A stretch of 64,000 bases of DNA, taken from positions 457,202,681-457,266,680 of the forward strand of contig CM062296.1 of the NCBI GenBank assembly GCA_031216915.1, in the 5' to 3' direction. Positions 1 to 11,201 of this stretch are shown one piece after another. Each line of letters starts with the position of its first letter. The first letter of the stretch is position 1. The notes beneath the pieces are model-generated. The model did not search any database and had not been told where the DNA came from. It worked only from the letters and a program-made list of their open reading frames with translations. The DNA is from Pictodentalium vernedei. Lineage: Eukaryota > Mollusca > Scaphopoda > Dentaliida > Dentaliidae. A program made the translations under genes and the position numbers.

Positions 1-138
1 CAAATGTTGAACTTCAAACAAAATCTATCACTCAACCAGTTAATGTTGATGAGGCATGACATGGTGAAGGTGACCTAAAATACTTCTTAGAGTCACTTTG
101 TCAGGTGAGCGATTAAGGCCACGTGGGGCCTCTTGTTT
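1..138 (+). mobile_element. 3' end of a family A (Helentron-like) element, cut by the window edge
   Basis: The stretch ends in CAGGTGAGCG, then an imperfect GC hairpin (GGCCACGTGGGGCC), then TCTTGTTT. The same ending closes the complete family A copies at 16566, 26338 and 46740. Only the tail is present; the 5' part lies left of the window. It has no coding capacity. The Helentron/HINE assignment is inferred from the end structure. Confidence 0.6.
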
Positions 139-581
139 CTATAATTTCAGATGCACTCTTTGAAAAAAAGGTTTATTCCCTTTCATTTTTGGCTTAACAA
201 TTGTCAGCAAAACTTTTGTTTCCAGAGCACTAGAATGTTCTATGTTCCTCATGCACAAATTTCTGAAAACTGCATATTCACTGAAGAAAGAAACTAAAAA
301 ATATTTTTAAAAATAAATAAATAAAAAAACCCATCTTTATTGTTTTCCACAATATATTGACCGAGAATTAAATATCTTTTGATTTGTTTTCAAATTGATC
401 TGTTCACGTTTAAATTAATTATTCCTCAGATTTTTCTTCAACATAATGTTTTACATGAAACTACATTTGTGATACTCAGTCTTATTATTTTAAAGATGGT
501 CTTTTCAGTAAAACTACATTGGTATATCATCATCATCCTTTTTTTGCACAGTTTTGCTGTATTTTCTTGTTAAATACTTTT
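139..581. other. Unassigned AT-rich stretch
   Basis: I see no gene or recognisable repeat here. There is a short A-rich low-complexity patch around 295-330 with an AAATAAATAAAT run. The stretch separates the family A tail from the minus-strand hAT-like fragment. Confidence 0.5.
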
Positions 582-1499
582 TTAAAGTGCAACCTTGAGC
601 CCTGGGGCATCAGTGTTATCGGGCTCTTCCATCGACATCACTTGAAACACTGGCACGTCGTTCTTACAAGTTTCGATCACATACAGCTCTTTTTCGTCCA
701 TTGTCTTCGCACTGCTTGAGCCGTCATAAAACAAAGAGAAATAGTGCCTTTCACAGTTGTTCAGTGGATCAGTAATTTCGTTTTTTTGCGAATTTACTTT
801 GCTAAAATGTTCACCATGCTTGCACATGCTTGTCTGGTGAGGTAAGCAGAACCCACATCAACTTTGTAACATCACGTTCAAATTTAATCATATCTTCATA
901 TGTTTGAAAAGATTTGTTCTCTATTGACACAAAATGGGCCAGTTGGAATTTCCTGATGAGCTGATTTTTTTGAGTTTTGGAAATTTGTTTTAGATTTTCA
1001 ACAATTGTAGTTTGTCGGGATGCAGATGCGGCAGGATAAGCGAAAGAACATGAATCTCCCACACCGATGAATGCATTTGTACTGTTGGCTGAAATTGTCG
1101 ACAGCGATGAAAGTCGGAAGGCTGCATCCCGATGAAAATTCGACTTTGTAACATGGTCGATTACAGTTAATTTTTTATGACGGGTGTACCGGTTATCCAT
1201 TTCTCAACTTGTGCTACAACTGCCCCCCTCAGGAAAGATCCTGTAGAGCCGAAATTTGACTTCTTATCACCATACACCTGTCTGCATACTTTGCAATAAA
1301 TGATTTTTACAACGTCACATTGACACTTGTCAACGTCGTCCCCAATACATTGTAAATTCCACCCATCATCCATTTTTGTTTTGATTCCCATTTTGAAAAA
1401 TGGATTGTTACGAAACTGGAACAGTGACGTCTTTTCTATGACATGTATTGACGTCACTCTCCCAACAAATTCGCGATGGCAAAAAAAGTGCCATCGCAA
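582..1499 (-). pseudogene. Broken hAT-like / ZNF862-like (DUF4371-type) protein fragment
   Basis: Three minus-strand reading frames run consecutively from 1499 to 582 and together resemble the N-terminal half of ZNF862-like proteins, which derive from hAT transposases. The first (1499-1167) has a zinc-finger-like Cys pair in a CKVCRQVYGD context. The second (1200-811) has the helical stretch KTQKNQLIRKFQLAHFV. The third (827-582) has FYDGSSSAKTMDEKELYVIE and SMEEPDNTDAPGLK, typical of the DGST(D) region of this family. The frame changes near 1170-1200 and again near 811-827, so it is not translatable as one protein and no introns with good splice sites explain the shifts. The C-terminal catalytic and dimerisation part is absent. 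The family call is from memory of conserved motifs, without a search. Confidence 0.5.
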
Positions 1500-1557
1500 T
1501 TCTGATTTACGGCAGCTTTTGCGTCAGCAATGCAGAATGCCGCAGCTAATTGAAAGG

Positions 1558-1596
1558 GCTGGATGAGCACTTCAGGCCCTGTGGGGCCTCTTGTTT
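1558..1596 (+). repeat. Family A-type 3' terminus (hairpin plus CTCTTGTTT)
   Basis: GATGAGC is followed by a hairpin GGCCCTGTGGGGCC and CTCTTGTTT, as at 13183 and 62777. It joins directly to family G sequence at a T-run (TTTGTACAGAAC), where intact G units read TTTTTTGTACAGAAC, so the insertion site was a T-run. No matching 5' end was found between 139 and 1558, so this may be the tail of an element carrying the hAT-like fragment or a truncated copy. Confidence 0.55.
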
Positions 1597-2524
1597 GTAC
1601 AGAACTTCTATATGAAGGTTCTGATTTGAATAAATTTTTGAATAAATGTTTAGTAACATGGATTACATCACATGTAATACGGGTTTTTTTCTCGTGCAGA
1701 AATTATGCAAATTAGATGAACTTTGATTTATTCAGTGCAACTTATACACAGTAAATGCACATGTCAATATGGCTCAGGCTAGAGGCTTTATTTATGAACC
1801 GATCTTCACGAAACTTCTTGGGTACCTTTGTTATCACCTTGGGACGAGAACGAGTGTTTTTGGGTGCGATCAGAAATTCAAGATGGCTGCCAGCAGCCAT
1901 TTTGTACAAAAATTAGGAACAATCAGTTTTTTGTACAGAACTTCTATAAGAAGGTTCTGATTTGAATAAATTTTTGAATGAATGTTTAGTAACATGGAAT
2001 ACATCACATATAATAGTTTTTTTTCTCATGCAGAAATTATACAAATTAGATGAACTTTGATTTATTCAGTGCTACTTTTACACAGTAAGTGCACATGTCA
2101 ATACGGCTCAGGCTAGAGGCTGTATTTATAAACCGATCTTCACGAAACTTCATGGGTACCTTTTTTATCACCTTCGGACAGGAACGAGTGTTTTGGGGCG
2201 TGGACCAAAATTCAAGATGGCTGCCGACGACCATTTTATACTGACATTTGGTGCAATCAGTTTTTTGTACAGAACTCTTCTAGGACTACGTTTGTTATCA
2301 TCATGGGATGGTAATAAGTACTTTGGGGCTTGGCCAAAAATTCAAAATGCCTGTTGGCAGTCATATTTATGGGAATTGTGTGTATTACATTTTTTGTACA
2401 GAACCTGTAAAGAAGATTTTTTACGTCAGTAATGTTTGCTATAAATTTATTGGGTGCCTTTGTTATCACTGTGCTATGAGAACAAATATTTTTGGATTCA
2501 GTCAGACCCACTCTGGGACTCAAG
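1597..2524 (+). repeat. Family G tandem repeat, unit about 336 bp (about 2.7 units)
   Basis: The motif TACAGAACTTCTATA recurs at about 1598 and 1934, and each unit contains GGCTCAGGCTAGAGGC, CACGAAACTTC, GGGACGAGAACGAGTG-like and CAGCCATTTTGTAC segments. The last unit degenerates and stops at CCACTCTGGGACTCAA. The same family forms a longer array at 50605-52490 that ends with the same words. No conserved reading frame is kept between units, so the short open frames here are not genes. Confidence 0.75.
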
Positions 2525-3271
2525 AAGGGAGACAATTAAAAATATTTTCCAAAAACACCACACAAAATAATGTTTCTTGAATTCAGCATTCCTGGGATGT
2601 GTATATTCAAATGTGTTGAAGCCAAGTTCCTGTGTTAATATTTGTTGTTGTTTGTGGAGGGTAAACGGGTGAGGAGGTTTTATTTTGCTCATTGTAAATA
2701 GAAAATTGGGTTGTGCTAATAATGTTTACCCTCCCATCCAAGTGTGCTACCACCATCGCGCTCCATTGAGCATATAGAGCCAGCTGCAGTGCCCATGATT
2801 GCAAGAGTTAGGACCTTTGTTAACGGTTTTAATCTCTTGCATGCAGCTAGCTCGACCGGTGAAGCGGTACTCCATCCGTGGTGCCGTGAGTCCGCTGCGG
2901 TCGAAAGAAGTGGATTGGGTAGAGCAAGCACTTTAACCAGCGACGACAAAAATAGGGAGGAAGTCCGCTAGTTTCTTGTACTCGGCAAGGTACTTGGGTG
3001 CTTCAGTCACAGCTTCCTCCACTACGTTTCACAAGCTGAATTGAAGTTTTCTGGTTGGAAACTTGCATGAGTCAGAGCATACGTCCGCCCACCGCTTGGG
3101 ACGCTCCATCTAGTCTGCAGCTGGGGTCGGCTTCAGTTACAGCTTCCTCCGCTACATTATTAAAGCACTCACGACCACATCCAAGATATCCAGCCTGCTG
3201 CATGAAGAAGGAAGTACTCTTCACCTGTGAAGTCGGATCATCCGTTAGCTAGGGAGATGAGGCCTTGATTA

Positions 3272-3454
3272 TTGGGGTGTTCGGAGAAGAGATCCATCTC
3301 CGACACGCTGTCCCAGGAGCAGCAAGCGGCCAGGAAACAGAAGACCGCTGCTCCTCAGACCTCGATGATGGACTTAATGTCGCAGATTGCGCAGCTGATC
3401 GCAGCATCCCAGCAAGTGCAGATACAGCCTTTCTCACTCAGACTCCAAACCTGA
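3272..3454 (+). pseudogene. Gag-like fragment of DIRS copy 1
   Basis: A 60-residue open stretch contains RKQKTAAPQTSMMDLMSQIA followed by QLIAASQQ. Copy 2 encodes the same motif in two further frames near 33650 and 34640 (QASGTDVLSLIAQFIAASQ and QASVTDVLSELAQL). The motif sits 5' of the reverse transcriptase, where DIRS elements carry their gag-like frame. It is only a remnant: the frame closes after the motif, and the following 1.2 kb can be read as gag-like only across several frames (for example YNSALTVANLELIRHDAALA at 4014-4070, with a counterpart at 35430). Confidence 0.5.
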
Positions 3455-4734
3455 ACTGTTGGACGGTGCTTGGTTGGTCTAGTCGTCTGTTCACGCAGAT
3501 GCAAAGGACTGAGATTCGCAACTGATTCTCTCGAATGGTGAAAGGGATAAGGAAGTGGAGTACCTTTCCCTTTCGTAACAGCACAGGGTTGCGATGGATT
3601 TCATCCATCAATACTACCCTGAATTTATTCCATTGAATCAGAATGCTGCGGTAATAAGTGAGAAACCGTTGGCATCGTTGGACACTGGCTTTAATCGGAC
3701 AAAGGAAGAAGTTTTCTTTTCCGGTTCAGCCTAGGTAGGTGTTGCAGACATTCGGCCATGTTGATGACAGTTGGAGAAGATGTTCAGAGAGCTCGTCTGC
3801 GATTGAATGAGCAGCCCGGGGGGGTCTAGATGTATCCTTGCCTGCTTCATTCACTATTTGCTCAGACACAATTACAATGGCAATTTCATCATGTAGAGCG
3901 AATTTGGAAGCAATGTCTTATGCAGATCACCTTACTATGGCGTAACGTCTTAACGGGAAGGAATTTGAGGACGTTTGTACCTCTCTTAGAGTTCTTTCCA
4001 GGGCAATTTGTATACCACCTATAACTCGGCCCTTACAGTGGCTAATCTTGAGTTAATTAGACATGATGCTGCCCTTGCGTCGTCATCACTTATAGATGTC
4101 AAGGTGAAAAGCTCTCTCCGGTCTCCGGACATACTATTTTGGATGACAAGCTTTTGTCAGCCTGTGATCAGGCTATTCAGAAAGCATGAAGTGATCTGCT
4201 ATTGAAGGCGCCGTTTCATCAACCTGCTTCAGCAGACAAGAGTAAAGGAGGACGTTCCAGATCTAAACGTCAAAAGGGAACTCCTCACAAGGGTTCAAGA
4301 AACCCTATTACAATTACTCTGGAGGTCGTCAATATACTCGGAAAAGGGGCGTAGGTCTGATCGGGACTATCGGTCAGACACCCCTAGGCCGGCGGGACAA
4401 GGTTCTTCGAGGGGAGGATGTAGTTTCTCCTCCCTTAAGCCTCGCAGGTCATACAGGTGTTGTTCAAGATCTCTATTGCTTGCCAGTTGGCGGAAGGGTA
4501 TCATCTTCGCGAGAAAGTGGACAGCAATCACAGAAGATCAGGTGAGAAGTGAAGTCTTGGATGGCCTACGGGTATCATTTTGAGCAGCATCCCTACTAAC
4601 CAGATGTCTGCGTTGAACAGATCTTCTGTCGGATCCTTTCAAAGAGAGTCTCTCCTAGCCGAGGTACAGGCTTTGTATTAAAGGAAGCATTAGAGGTCGC
4701 CGAGAATCAGGATTCTCAGGGTTTTCTCAGTCAC

Positions 4735-5205
4735 CTGTTCCTCGTACCGAAGCCAGACGGTTCGTTCTGACCAGTAATAGACTTGAGCTGGATAACAAGC
4801 TTATCATGGCTCCAAAATTCTATATGGAGACCATTCGGTCGGTAAGAGCGAGCATTCGAGTGAATGACTATGCGGCAAGCATAGATCTAAAGGATGCCTA
4901 CTTTCATGTCCTGGTACATTCTGCATACAGAAAGTACCTGCGATTCGCCGTACAAGGGAAGGTGTATGAGTTCAGAGCAATGTGTTTTGGTCTGAACCTG
5001 TGTCCCTGGGCTTTCACTCGTATAATGAACTTGGTAATGTCATACTTCTGAGCTCATTCGTCTGCGGCAGTGTCGGCTTATTTGGACGACATTCTACAGA
5101 GATACGACAACAGAATTATTCTTCAGAACGATGTTCAGAGTCTGCTTCTTTTGTTCTGACATCGGTTTCATCGTAAACGAGAACAAGTTGGATATAGATA
5201 AATAA
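4735..5205 (+). pseudogene. DIRS reverse transcriptase fragment (copy 1)
   Basis: The conserved RT blocks appear in order: LVPKPDGS then PVIDLS (about 4740-4790, with an in-frame stop and a frame change), SIDLKDAYFHV (4880-4912), FRAMCFGLNLCPWAFT (4971-5020), the catalytic AYLDDIL with its Asp pair (about 5080-5100) and GFIVNENKLDI (about 5165-5200). This set is typical of the Ty3/DIRS lineage, and the LKDAYFHV and FGLNLCPWAF wording points to DIRS. Stops and at least two frame changes separate the blocks, so no active enzyme can be made. The match ends at about 5205, where unrelated inserted sequence begins. The corresponding block is absent from copy 2. Confidence 0.8.
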
Positions 5206-5945
5206 TAACACATTAAATGTTTGCCAGCAATACCTGGAGAGACGTATTTATTTATTCCATGAACTCCAATTCACTGATGTGTAATGTCCGGTTATAAATT
5301 ACGCACACATGCACCAGGTAAAGTTAGTTTCAATAGCACCAACAATGCTTAAGTGGGACAACAATTTGAAAACAATTTGCACTGTAACCTGCGCATTTGT
5401 TGTACTTTTATTGGTTTTTCCGGAACTTTCTCGCATTCCGGAAAAACCAACTTAATCACAACAACTGCGCAGGTTATGGCCCAAATGGTGCTCTGATTCT
5501 AAAACTATGAGCTTTCGGTCACAAACGAGCGTTGGATTTTCTTGACAGGGATGAAGAAAGACAATGGGGTGATAAACAACGAAAAACAAATAAATGCGAG
5601 TATTTTTTAAATCTTTAGTAATAATTTTCCTTTATTTTATCTTATTCACCACGTGGTAACTCGTCAAAACTTACCTATTTCCGTTTCATCCCAAACTGCC
5701 CCAAATTGGCAAAACGTAACTTGCAACTAATTCTTTTTGACTGCATATATTTAAAAATGGGGGGTGCGACTTATACATGGGCTTTAGGCAAAAGGGAGGA
5801 ATTCCAGGTGTGAGTTTGGGGTGCGACTTATATACGGACTTATATGGTGAGTATAGTGAATGTAAGGTTAACCGGTTAAAACATTTTCTTGACCGGTCAA
5901 AGTTTTAACCACAGGTTAACCGGTTATCCGGATAAATGCGGCAGC
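5206..5945. mobile_element. Unidentified insertion in DIRS copy 1, containing a long palindrome
   Basis: This sequence separates the reverse transcriptase from the RNase H tail and has no DIRS similarity. A near-perfect inverted repeat lies at 5385-5476: TAACCTGCGCA...TTGGTTTTTCCGGA against TCCGGAAAAACCAA...TGCGCAGGTTA, centred near 5433. Near the right end GTGCGACTTATA occurs twice (5764, 5821). Part of the RNase H domain is also missing, so a deletion probably accompanied the insertion. No coding sequence is seen. Confidence 0.5.
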
Positions 5946-6299
5946 ACCAGTAGTAGCTAACATCAGGACCAGGGTGACACTATTTCAGTGCCATTATGCG
6001 AATTAACAGAGAAGATTCTCCTATACACCATGAATCATCATGTTCATTTTTCTGTCCGGCATATACCAGGTCATCTGAATGTACTAGCAGACTCGCTCTC
6101 TCGGAAAGGTCTCCTGTTGCCATCGGACCAGACTCTCAAGCGAATATTCAGGCAGATTTGCTACCAGTCGGATCGTTCCATGATAGATCTGTTTGCGACA
6201 CACCGGAACAATCAGTTACCGATGTTTCTGTCACCATGCCAAGATCATAGAGTGTACGCAGTAGACACTTTGCTGATCGCATGGGACGGAATGATATGA
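5946..6299 (+). pseudogene. DIRS RNase H / connection-region tail (copy 1)
   Basis: An open frame from 5988 reads CELTEKILLYTMNHHVHFSV, then RHIPGHLNVLADSLSRKGLL, and later MIDLFATHRNNQLPMFLSP and YAVDTLLIAWDGM. RHIPG.LNVLADSLSR and DLFAT..N.QLP..LSP are the standard end of the RNase H region of DIRS-type elements. Just upstream, PVVANIR (about 5950) corresponds to VVAYLRNQGGT in copy 2 (about 35900). The N-terminal half of RNase H is missing. The part after 6300 is degraded. Confidence 0.75.
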
Positions 6300-6859
6300 T
6301 AGGCATTTCCTCCAAGTCTGTTGATTTAGCAGATTCTGTTTAGTTAAAATAGTCTTGTTGCAAAATCCTGATAGTAGCACCTCTGTAGTTACAGAAACGT
6401 TGGATCATTCTTCTCAGGTGTCTGTTATGGGACGTTCCCCGGAAGCTTCCTCCACGAGAGGACCTTCTTTATCAGGGGAAGTATTTGTTCTTCACGTCCA
6501 ACTCTGCTCTTAGTGGCATTATGGAGTTGGTCCGACGTGAGGGAACCTTGTGGTTCCTATATTATTTGATGACGAACACAAGAACGATTCAAGTAATGCA
6601 GGTGAGGGGCGTTCGATATGATTTCGAATCACCCACCCCACACTGCCAATGTGTTAAGAGACGATTACCGGGCAAAACGTAGTTTTCTTTCCATAAGCCT
6701 TGTATGCATTTAAGTACATACATGCATTTCATGACATCTCGATTGGCGGCTGGGTCGTGTTCTGTGGTTGTTCGTCTATATGTCCTATACAATCATATGA
6801 TTCATCGTCAATAAATTGCTAGCTTTTGGGTACCTGGGAGGCTGTCTAGTCAGTTAACT

Positions 6860-7227
6860 ATTATTATTATTATTTTTTGATGTTTAAGGTCACATATTTA
6901 TGCACAATGGCTAATCAGGACCGTGGCAGTTTTACGGGTGGAGGAAGCCGGAGCACCCAGACAGAACCACCGAGCAACGACGAGCAGCTGCCAGCTCCCT
7001 AACATCGTAACTCCGCACAGCAGCACAGGCAGGGTTAGATTGGTTGAAGACATGCGTACCATCGACGTGCAGTACGCCTTAGTACACGGCGTCATCGTGC
7101 CCCCACGCGGGCAATGGAGATGAAGTGTCTTGCCCAAGGACACAACGCGGCTGCCGCAGGTGGGATTCGAACCGAGGACCTCTCGGCTTGCAGCCTGCAC
7201 CTCTACCAACTGAGCCACCGTGCTCCC
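6860..7227 (-). mobile_element. tRNA-headed SINE, full length, with 12-bp target duplication
   Basis: Read on the minus strand it begins GGGAGCACGGTGGCTCAGTT (tRNA-like A box) at 7227, has GGTTCGAATCCC (B box) near 7170, then the body words TGTGTCCTTGGGCAAG, GGGGGCACGATGACGCC and AAGGCGTACTGCACGTCGAT, and ends in an AT-rich trinucleotide tail at 6860. AGTCAGTTAACT flanks it on both sides (6848-6859 and 7228-7239), a perfect target-site duplication. It shares its body with the SINEs at 13838 and 57685. It lies within DIRS copy 1 sequence, so it is younger than that element. Confidence 0.9.
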
Positions 7228-7239
7228 AGTCAGTTAACT

Positions 7240-8222
7240 GGGTATTCAGATGATTACATGCGGGATTTCAATTGCTCATGTGCATAATAATCGGATTATT
7301 AGGCAGACACATCACTATATGTTAAGGGCCTTAGAAACTATGAATTACCTCGGGGCAGTCTGTGGCGAGTCTGTTAATTATAGTTTGATCCATTTCTAGA
7401 TCCAGGTTTCTGTTAATTGTGGTACCCAATCGAATACATCTTGTCTTACACTCTTGTATATTCGCTTTCCAGGAACATAGATATCGGATAGTACACATCT
7501 GGGAGTGTTATTGTACACCTGAATGGGGTCGCCTGTGGGTTACCTTGGAAGTGTGTTTACTCTCCAGAGATCATCCATTGTGATTCTATTGAACATGTGT
7601 ATGTTATATATTATATCACCGGTTTTCGACCTATCTGCACATGCTAGCTCCGATATACGTTACAAGTGGGTGATATTAATTACCCAGATCGCCACTATAG
7701 CCTTAGCTTCTGAAGTGGCGTTAAGCACCAATTTATCAATAATAATACCTGGGTGGCTATTCGGGTGTCTATTCGACAAAAACTTGTGTTGTTATTTGGT
7801 GCCGCTTCTACTGATTTCAGAGCGCTCCCCTCCTTTTGAAGATTCCTTCAAAAGGTGGGGGGGATTTTTTACCTCTCCTCTGCTTTGATAAGTATGTAAC
7901 TATGAGTGAAGCTGTTTGTCTGTAGATACAGCTTGTGTTTTATTGTATATGGTATATGTTTGTGGGGGATAGCCTCTCATTCTCAAATACGCCATCCTAA
8001 TTTCTGGGGCTTAGTCCGGACTAACCTTAAAAATTGGGACTTGTTACATCTAATTAGCATAGTCTTCATGCTAAGAATACGAAATTACTTGAATTTGGCT
8101 CCTTATTGACGATATGTCTTCTCTATTACTGTATAGAGAGGCATACATGTAATTTCCTTTCGCCTTGGAACTATGTTGGTCTACTAATTCTGAAGTCCTA
8201 GGCCCTCTTCCTTTTTACGATT
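7240..8222 (+). other. Decayed 3' interior of DIRS copy 1
   Basis: By position this is where DIRS elements carry their tyrosine recombinase and 3' region. I can see only weak correspondence: GCTTCTGAAGTGGCGTTAAG near 7710 against GCTCTTGAAGTAAGAGTT near 37300 in copy 2, and a shared GGCCCTC..CCTTTTTAC.ATTCAGCTA.GTCTGGG ending near 8205-8235. The open frame at 7523-7888 is not recognisable as a protein. Confidence 0.45.
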
Positions 8223-8271
8223 CAGCTAAGTCTGGGCCATTGGGTTATAGTATAAAAATATAAAAAATTTA

Positions 8272-8991
8272 AGGTCTCGTTTCCTATTAAAAGGTCATTT
8301 CCGAGATTATTGGATATCCTCAGCCAAATGGCTATTTTGAGCTATAGTTTTAGTTTATGGTGGTGTGGATTTAGTAAATAATTCTCATTAATGGTGATAT
8401 GGCCAAAATAATCTGTTGATGGTCTTGATTCAAACTATGTATTGTCAAGTGCATTTCAATTGGGGGGTCAAGGTCACATGGAAGTATTAAATGACTAACC
8501 CAGACGTGTTTGGGACCTGACAATTTGCAGTTTACAAATGGGACAATTTTTGTGTAAATTTGCTTTGAGAAAGCCTTCTGAAAAAATGAATAAGAAACCC
8601 ATATGTTTTTTATTTGTCAGAATGATCATGTTATGCTGTAAAATCCCCACTGGAGGAATGAGGAATTCCTATAATACAGTTTTATCACTATCGATGCACG
8701 AAAATTGGAGATTTATCCCCAAAATGAGAAAATTTTGACCATTTTGAGCCATTTTTTTAGCCATCAACTGTGTCATTCGGCTGAGTGTATTTGAGTGATA
8801 TTGTAAGATTTTTATTGTGTACAGTCGTCTCCAGAAAGGGCCATATTCAGAGCTTCCAGAAACTATATACATTGTGAGTATTGTGAATAGGGGAGGTAAT
8901 TTAAATGCAGAATATCCTCGGCCGTGTTAATCAGAAGCTGAACATTTCTTGAAAAGCCGACATTTTCACCTGAATAACTGTAACGAGACCT
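8272..8991. mobile_element. 720-bp element with AGGTCTCGTT inverted ends
   Basis: The ends are AGGTCTCGTTTC at 8272 and its imperfect inverse GTAACGAGACCT ending at 8991. The flanks join to the internal complementary region of DIRS copy 1: AAAAAATTTA on the left and AAAGTAATTTGTAT on the right match a continuous stretch in copy 2 (38105-38130). This shows an insertion. The target duplication, if any, is short (TA or A) and ambiguous. The interior has no transposase-like frame, so it is a non-autonomous DNA transposon candidate. Confidence 0.6.
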
Positions 8992-9011
8992 AAAGTAATT
9001 TGTATATTTTT

Positions 9012-11021
9012 AGCTCACCTGAGCGAAGCTCAAGGGTGGGCTTTACTGATCACTTTCTGTCCATTGTCAGTCGTAAACTTTACAAAACTGACTTCTCCTC
9101 CAAAACCACTAGCCCAATTTTATTCAAATGTTGGGTAAATGTTTATTACCTAATGCCAATTCGAATTTGTTCAAATGAAGTAGCCCCTCTCCCTGGGTGG
9201 TGCCACACCCGCAAGGGGCACCAAAATCTTTAAAAAATCTTCTCATGAACCAGCAGTAGCAGAGACCTGATATTTGGTATGCAGCTTCCTTTTGAGTTGT
9301 AGACTCAGATTTGTTCATGGGATTTTCGAGGGACAATATTTGCCATCATTATGGGAGGGACAGGAATTTTGGCCACCACCAAAATTTCTATTTTCTGAAC
9401 CGACGGGCTGATTTGAACCAAATTTTATGTGAGGGATTATTTGGTCATAAGTACTTGATTTACGGAAAAAAAAAAATTCCAGCTGCCCTGTGGGAACCCC
9501 ACAAGCCAAAAATAGAAAAAAATTTAAACGCCCATATCTCCAAAACTACACGGCACTGAGAATTCTTATTTGATGTGAAGCTTTCTTAGGACCAACAGAA
9601 TGGAATGGTCAAAAAAAATTGCTTTCGGTTTTATCATGGGGTACTTTTTGGGGACTTTGAAAAAGTGCGGAGTCAGTATTTTTTAACACTGTGGGTAATG
9701 GGAAAAACATTTAACACTACATTTCTCCCAAACCACTGCTCCAAAAGCTTTCAAATTTCACATATAACATCTTTGGCAGATTGTTTCACATGTTTAATGA
9801 AATCAATTCCCTGGGTCCATATTTGGGCTCTTTATGGGAGCCCAAATGTTTAAATTAGTGCAGTATGATGACTATTCTTTAAAAATCTTTTTCTTCAGAT
9901 CTACCAATCAGAATCTTTTGATATTTGGTATGCTGCATGCTTAGGGGGGTGAGATTCAAATTTGTTCAAGCCAAGTCCCTGGGTTCATATTTAGGCTCAC
10001 TGTGGGAGCCTGAATTATAACTTGATTCAAAATGAGGAATTTTCTTGAAAAATCTTCTTCTTCAGATCCAGCAGTCGGAATGTTTTGATATTTGGTATGT
10101 AGCATCCTTAGGGGGGTGAGATTCAAGTTTGTTCAAGCCATGTCCCTAGGTCCATATTTGGGCTCACTGTGGGAGCTCGAATTGTAACTTAGTTCAAAAT
10201 GAGGAATTTTCTTAAAAAATCTTCTTCGTCAGATCCAGCAGTCGGAATGTTTTGATATTTTGGCATGCAGCATCCTTGGGAGGGGGTGGGTGGTGATTCA
10301 AGTTTGTTAAATCCAAGTCCCTGGGTTCATATTTGGGCTCCCTGTGGGAGCCCGAATTATAACTTTGTTCAGTATGAGGAATTTTTCTTTAAAAATCTTC
10401 TTTTTCAGATTCAGCAGTCAGAATGTTTTGATATTTGGCATGTAGCATCCTTAGTGGGGTGAGATTCAAGTTTGTTCAAGCCATGTATGTCCCTAGGTTC
10501 ATATTTGGGCTCACTGTGGGAGCTCAAATTGTAACTTAGTTCAAAATGAGGAATTTTCTTTAAAAATCTTCTTCTTCAGATCCAGCAGTCAGAATATTTT
10601 GATATTCGGTATGCAGCATCCTTAGGGAGGGGAGATTCAAGTTTGTTCAAGCCAAGTCACTGGGTTGATATTTGGGCTCCCTGTGGGAGCCTGAATTATA
10701 ACTTAGTTCAATAAGAGGAATATTCTTCAAAAATCTTCTTCATCACATTCACCAGTCAGAATGTTTTGATATTTGGAAAACGGCATCCCATTGGAGGTGA
10801 GATTCAAGTTTGTTCAAGCCAACGAATTATAACTTAGTTCAATATGAGGAATATTCTTTAAAAAAATTTTTTTTTTAGATCCACTGGTCTGAATCTTTGG
10901 ATATTTGGTATAAGCTTTTCTAAGGAGGGGCAGATGCAACTTGTTGAAATCAATTCCCTGGGTTTTATATTTAGGGTACCATGTCGGGTGAGCACCCACA
11001 GTCTCCCTGGCACCTTTTGTT
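9012..11021 (+). mobile_element. Family A (Helentron/HINE-like) element in DIRS copy 1
   Basis: It starts AGCTCACCTGAGCGAAGCTC (5' hairpin-type end) after a T-run and ends GGTGAGC...CACCTTTTGTT. The interior holds several tandem units of about 165-175 bp, each with CTTCAGATCCAGCAGTC, TTGATATTTGG, AGTTTGTTCAAGCCA and ATATTTGGGCTC. Removing it restores the DIRS text GTATATTTTT|ATACTTA, matching 38130-38141, so insertion was into a T-run with no obvious duplication. No open frame is kept. Confidence 0.7.
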
Positions 11022-11201
11022 ATACTTAACAGTGGCCCAGGCGGGTATGGCCCTCCCATGAGTGGGCACTCAGACCTCCCCGCTGAGTTATTATGAAGTA
11101 CTCTTTTCTACAAAGAATGATGTTGGAGTTAATTTTGGTCAGTTCCTGGCGACTGTGCATGCGCGGAGAGTAAAAGTATGGAGGACCAGATAGGACTTTT
11201 T

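Noticed and set aside
4806-5051. Functional reverse transcriptase gene
   Set aside because: Motifs are clear, but stops and frame changes separate them and an unrelated insertion follows; only a remnant.
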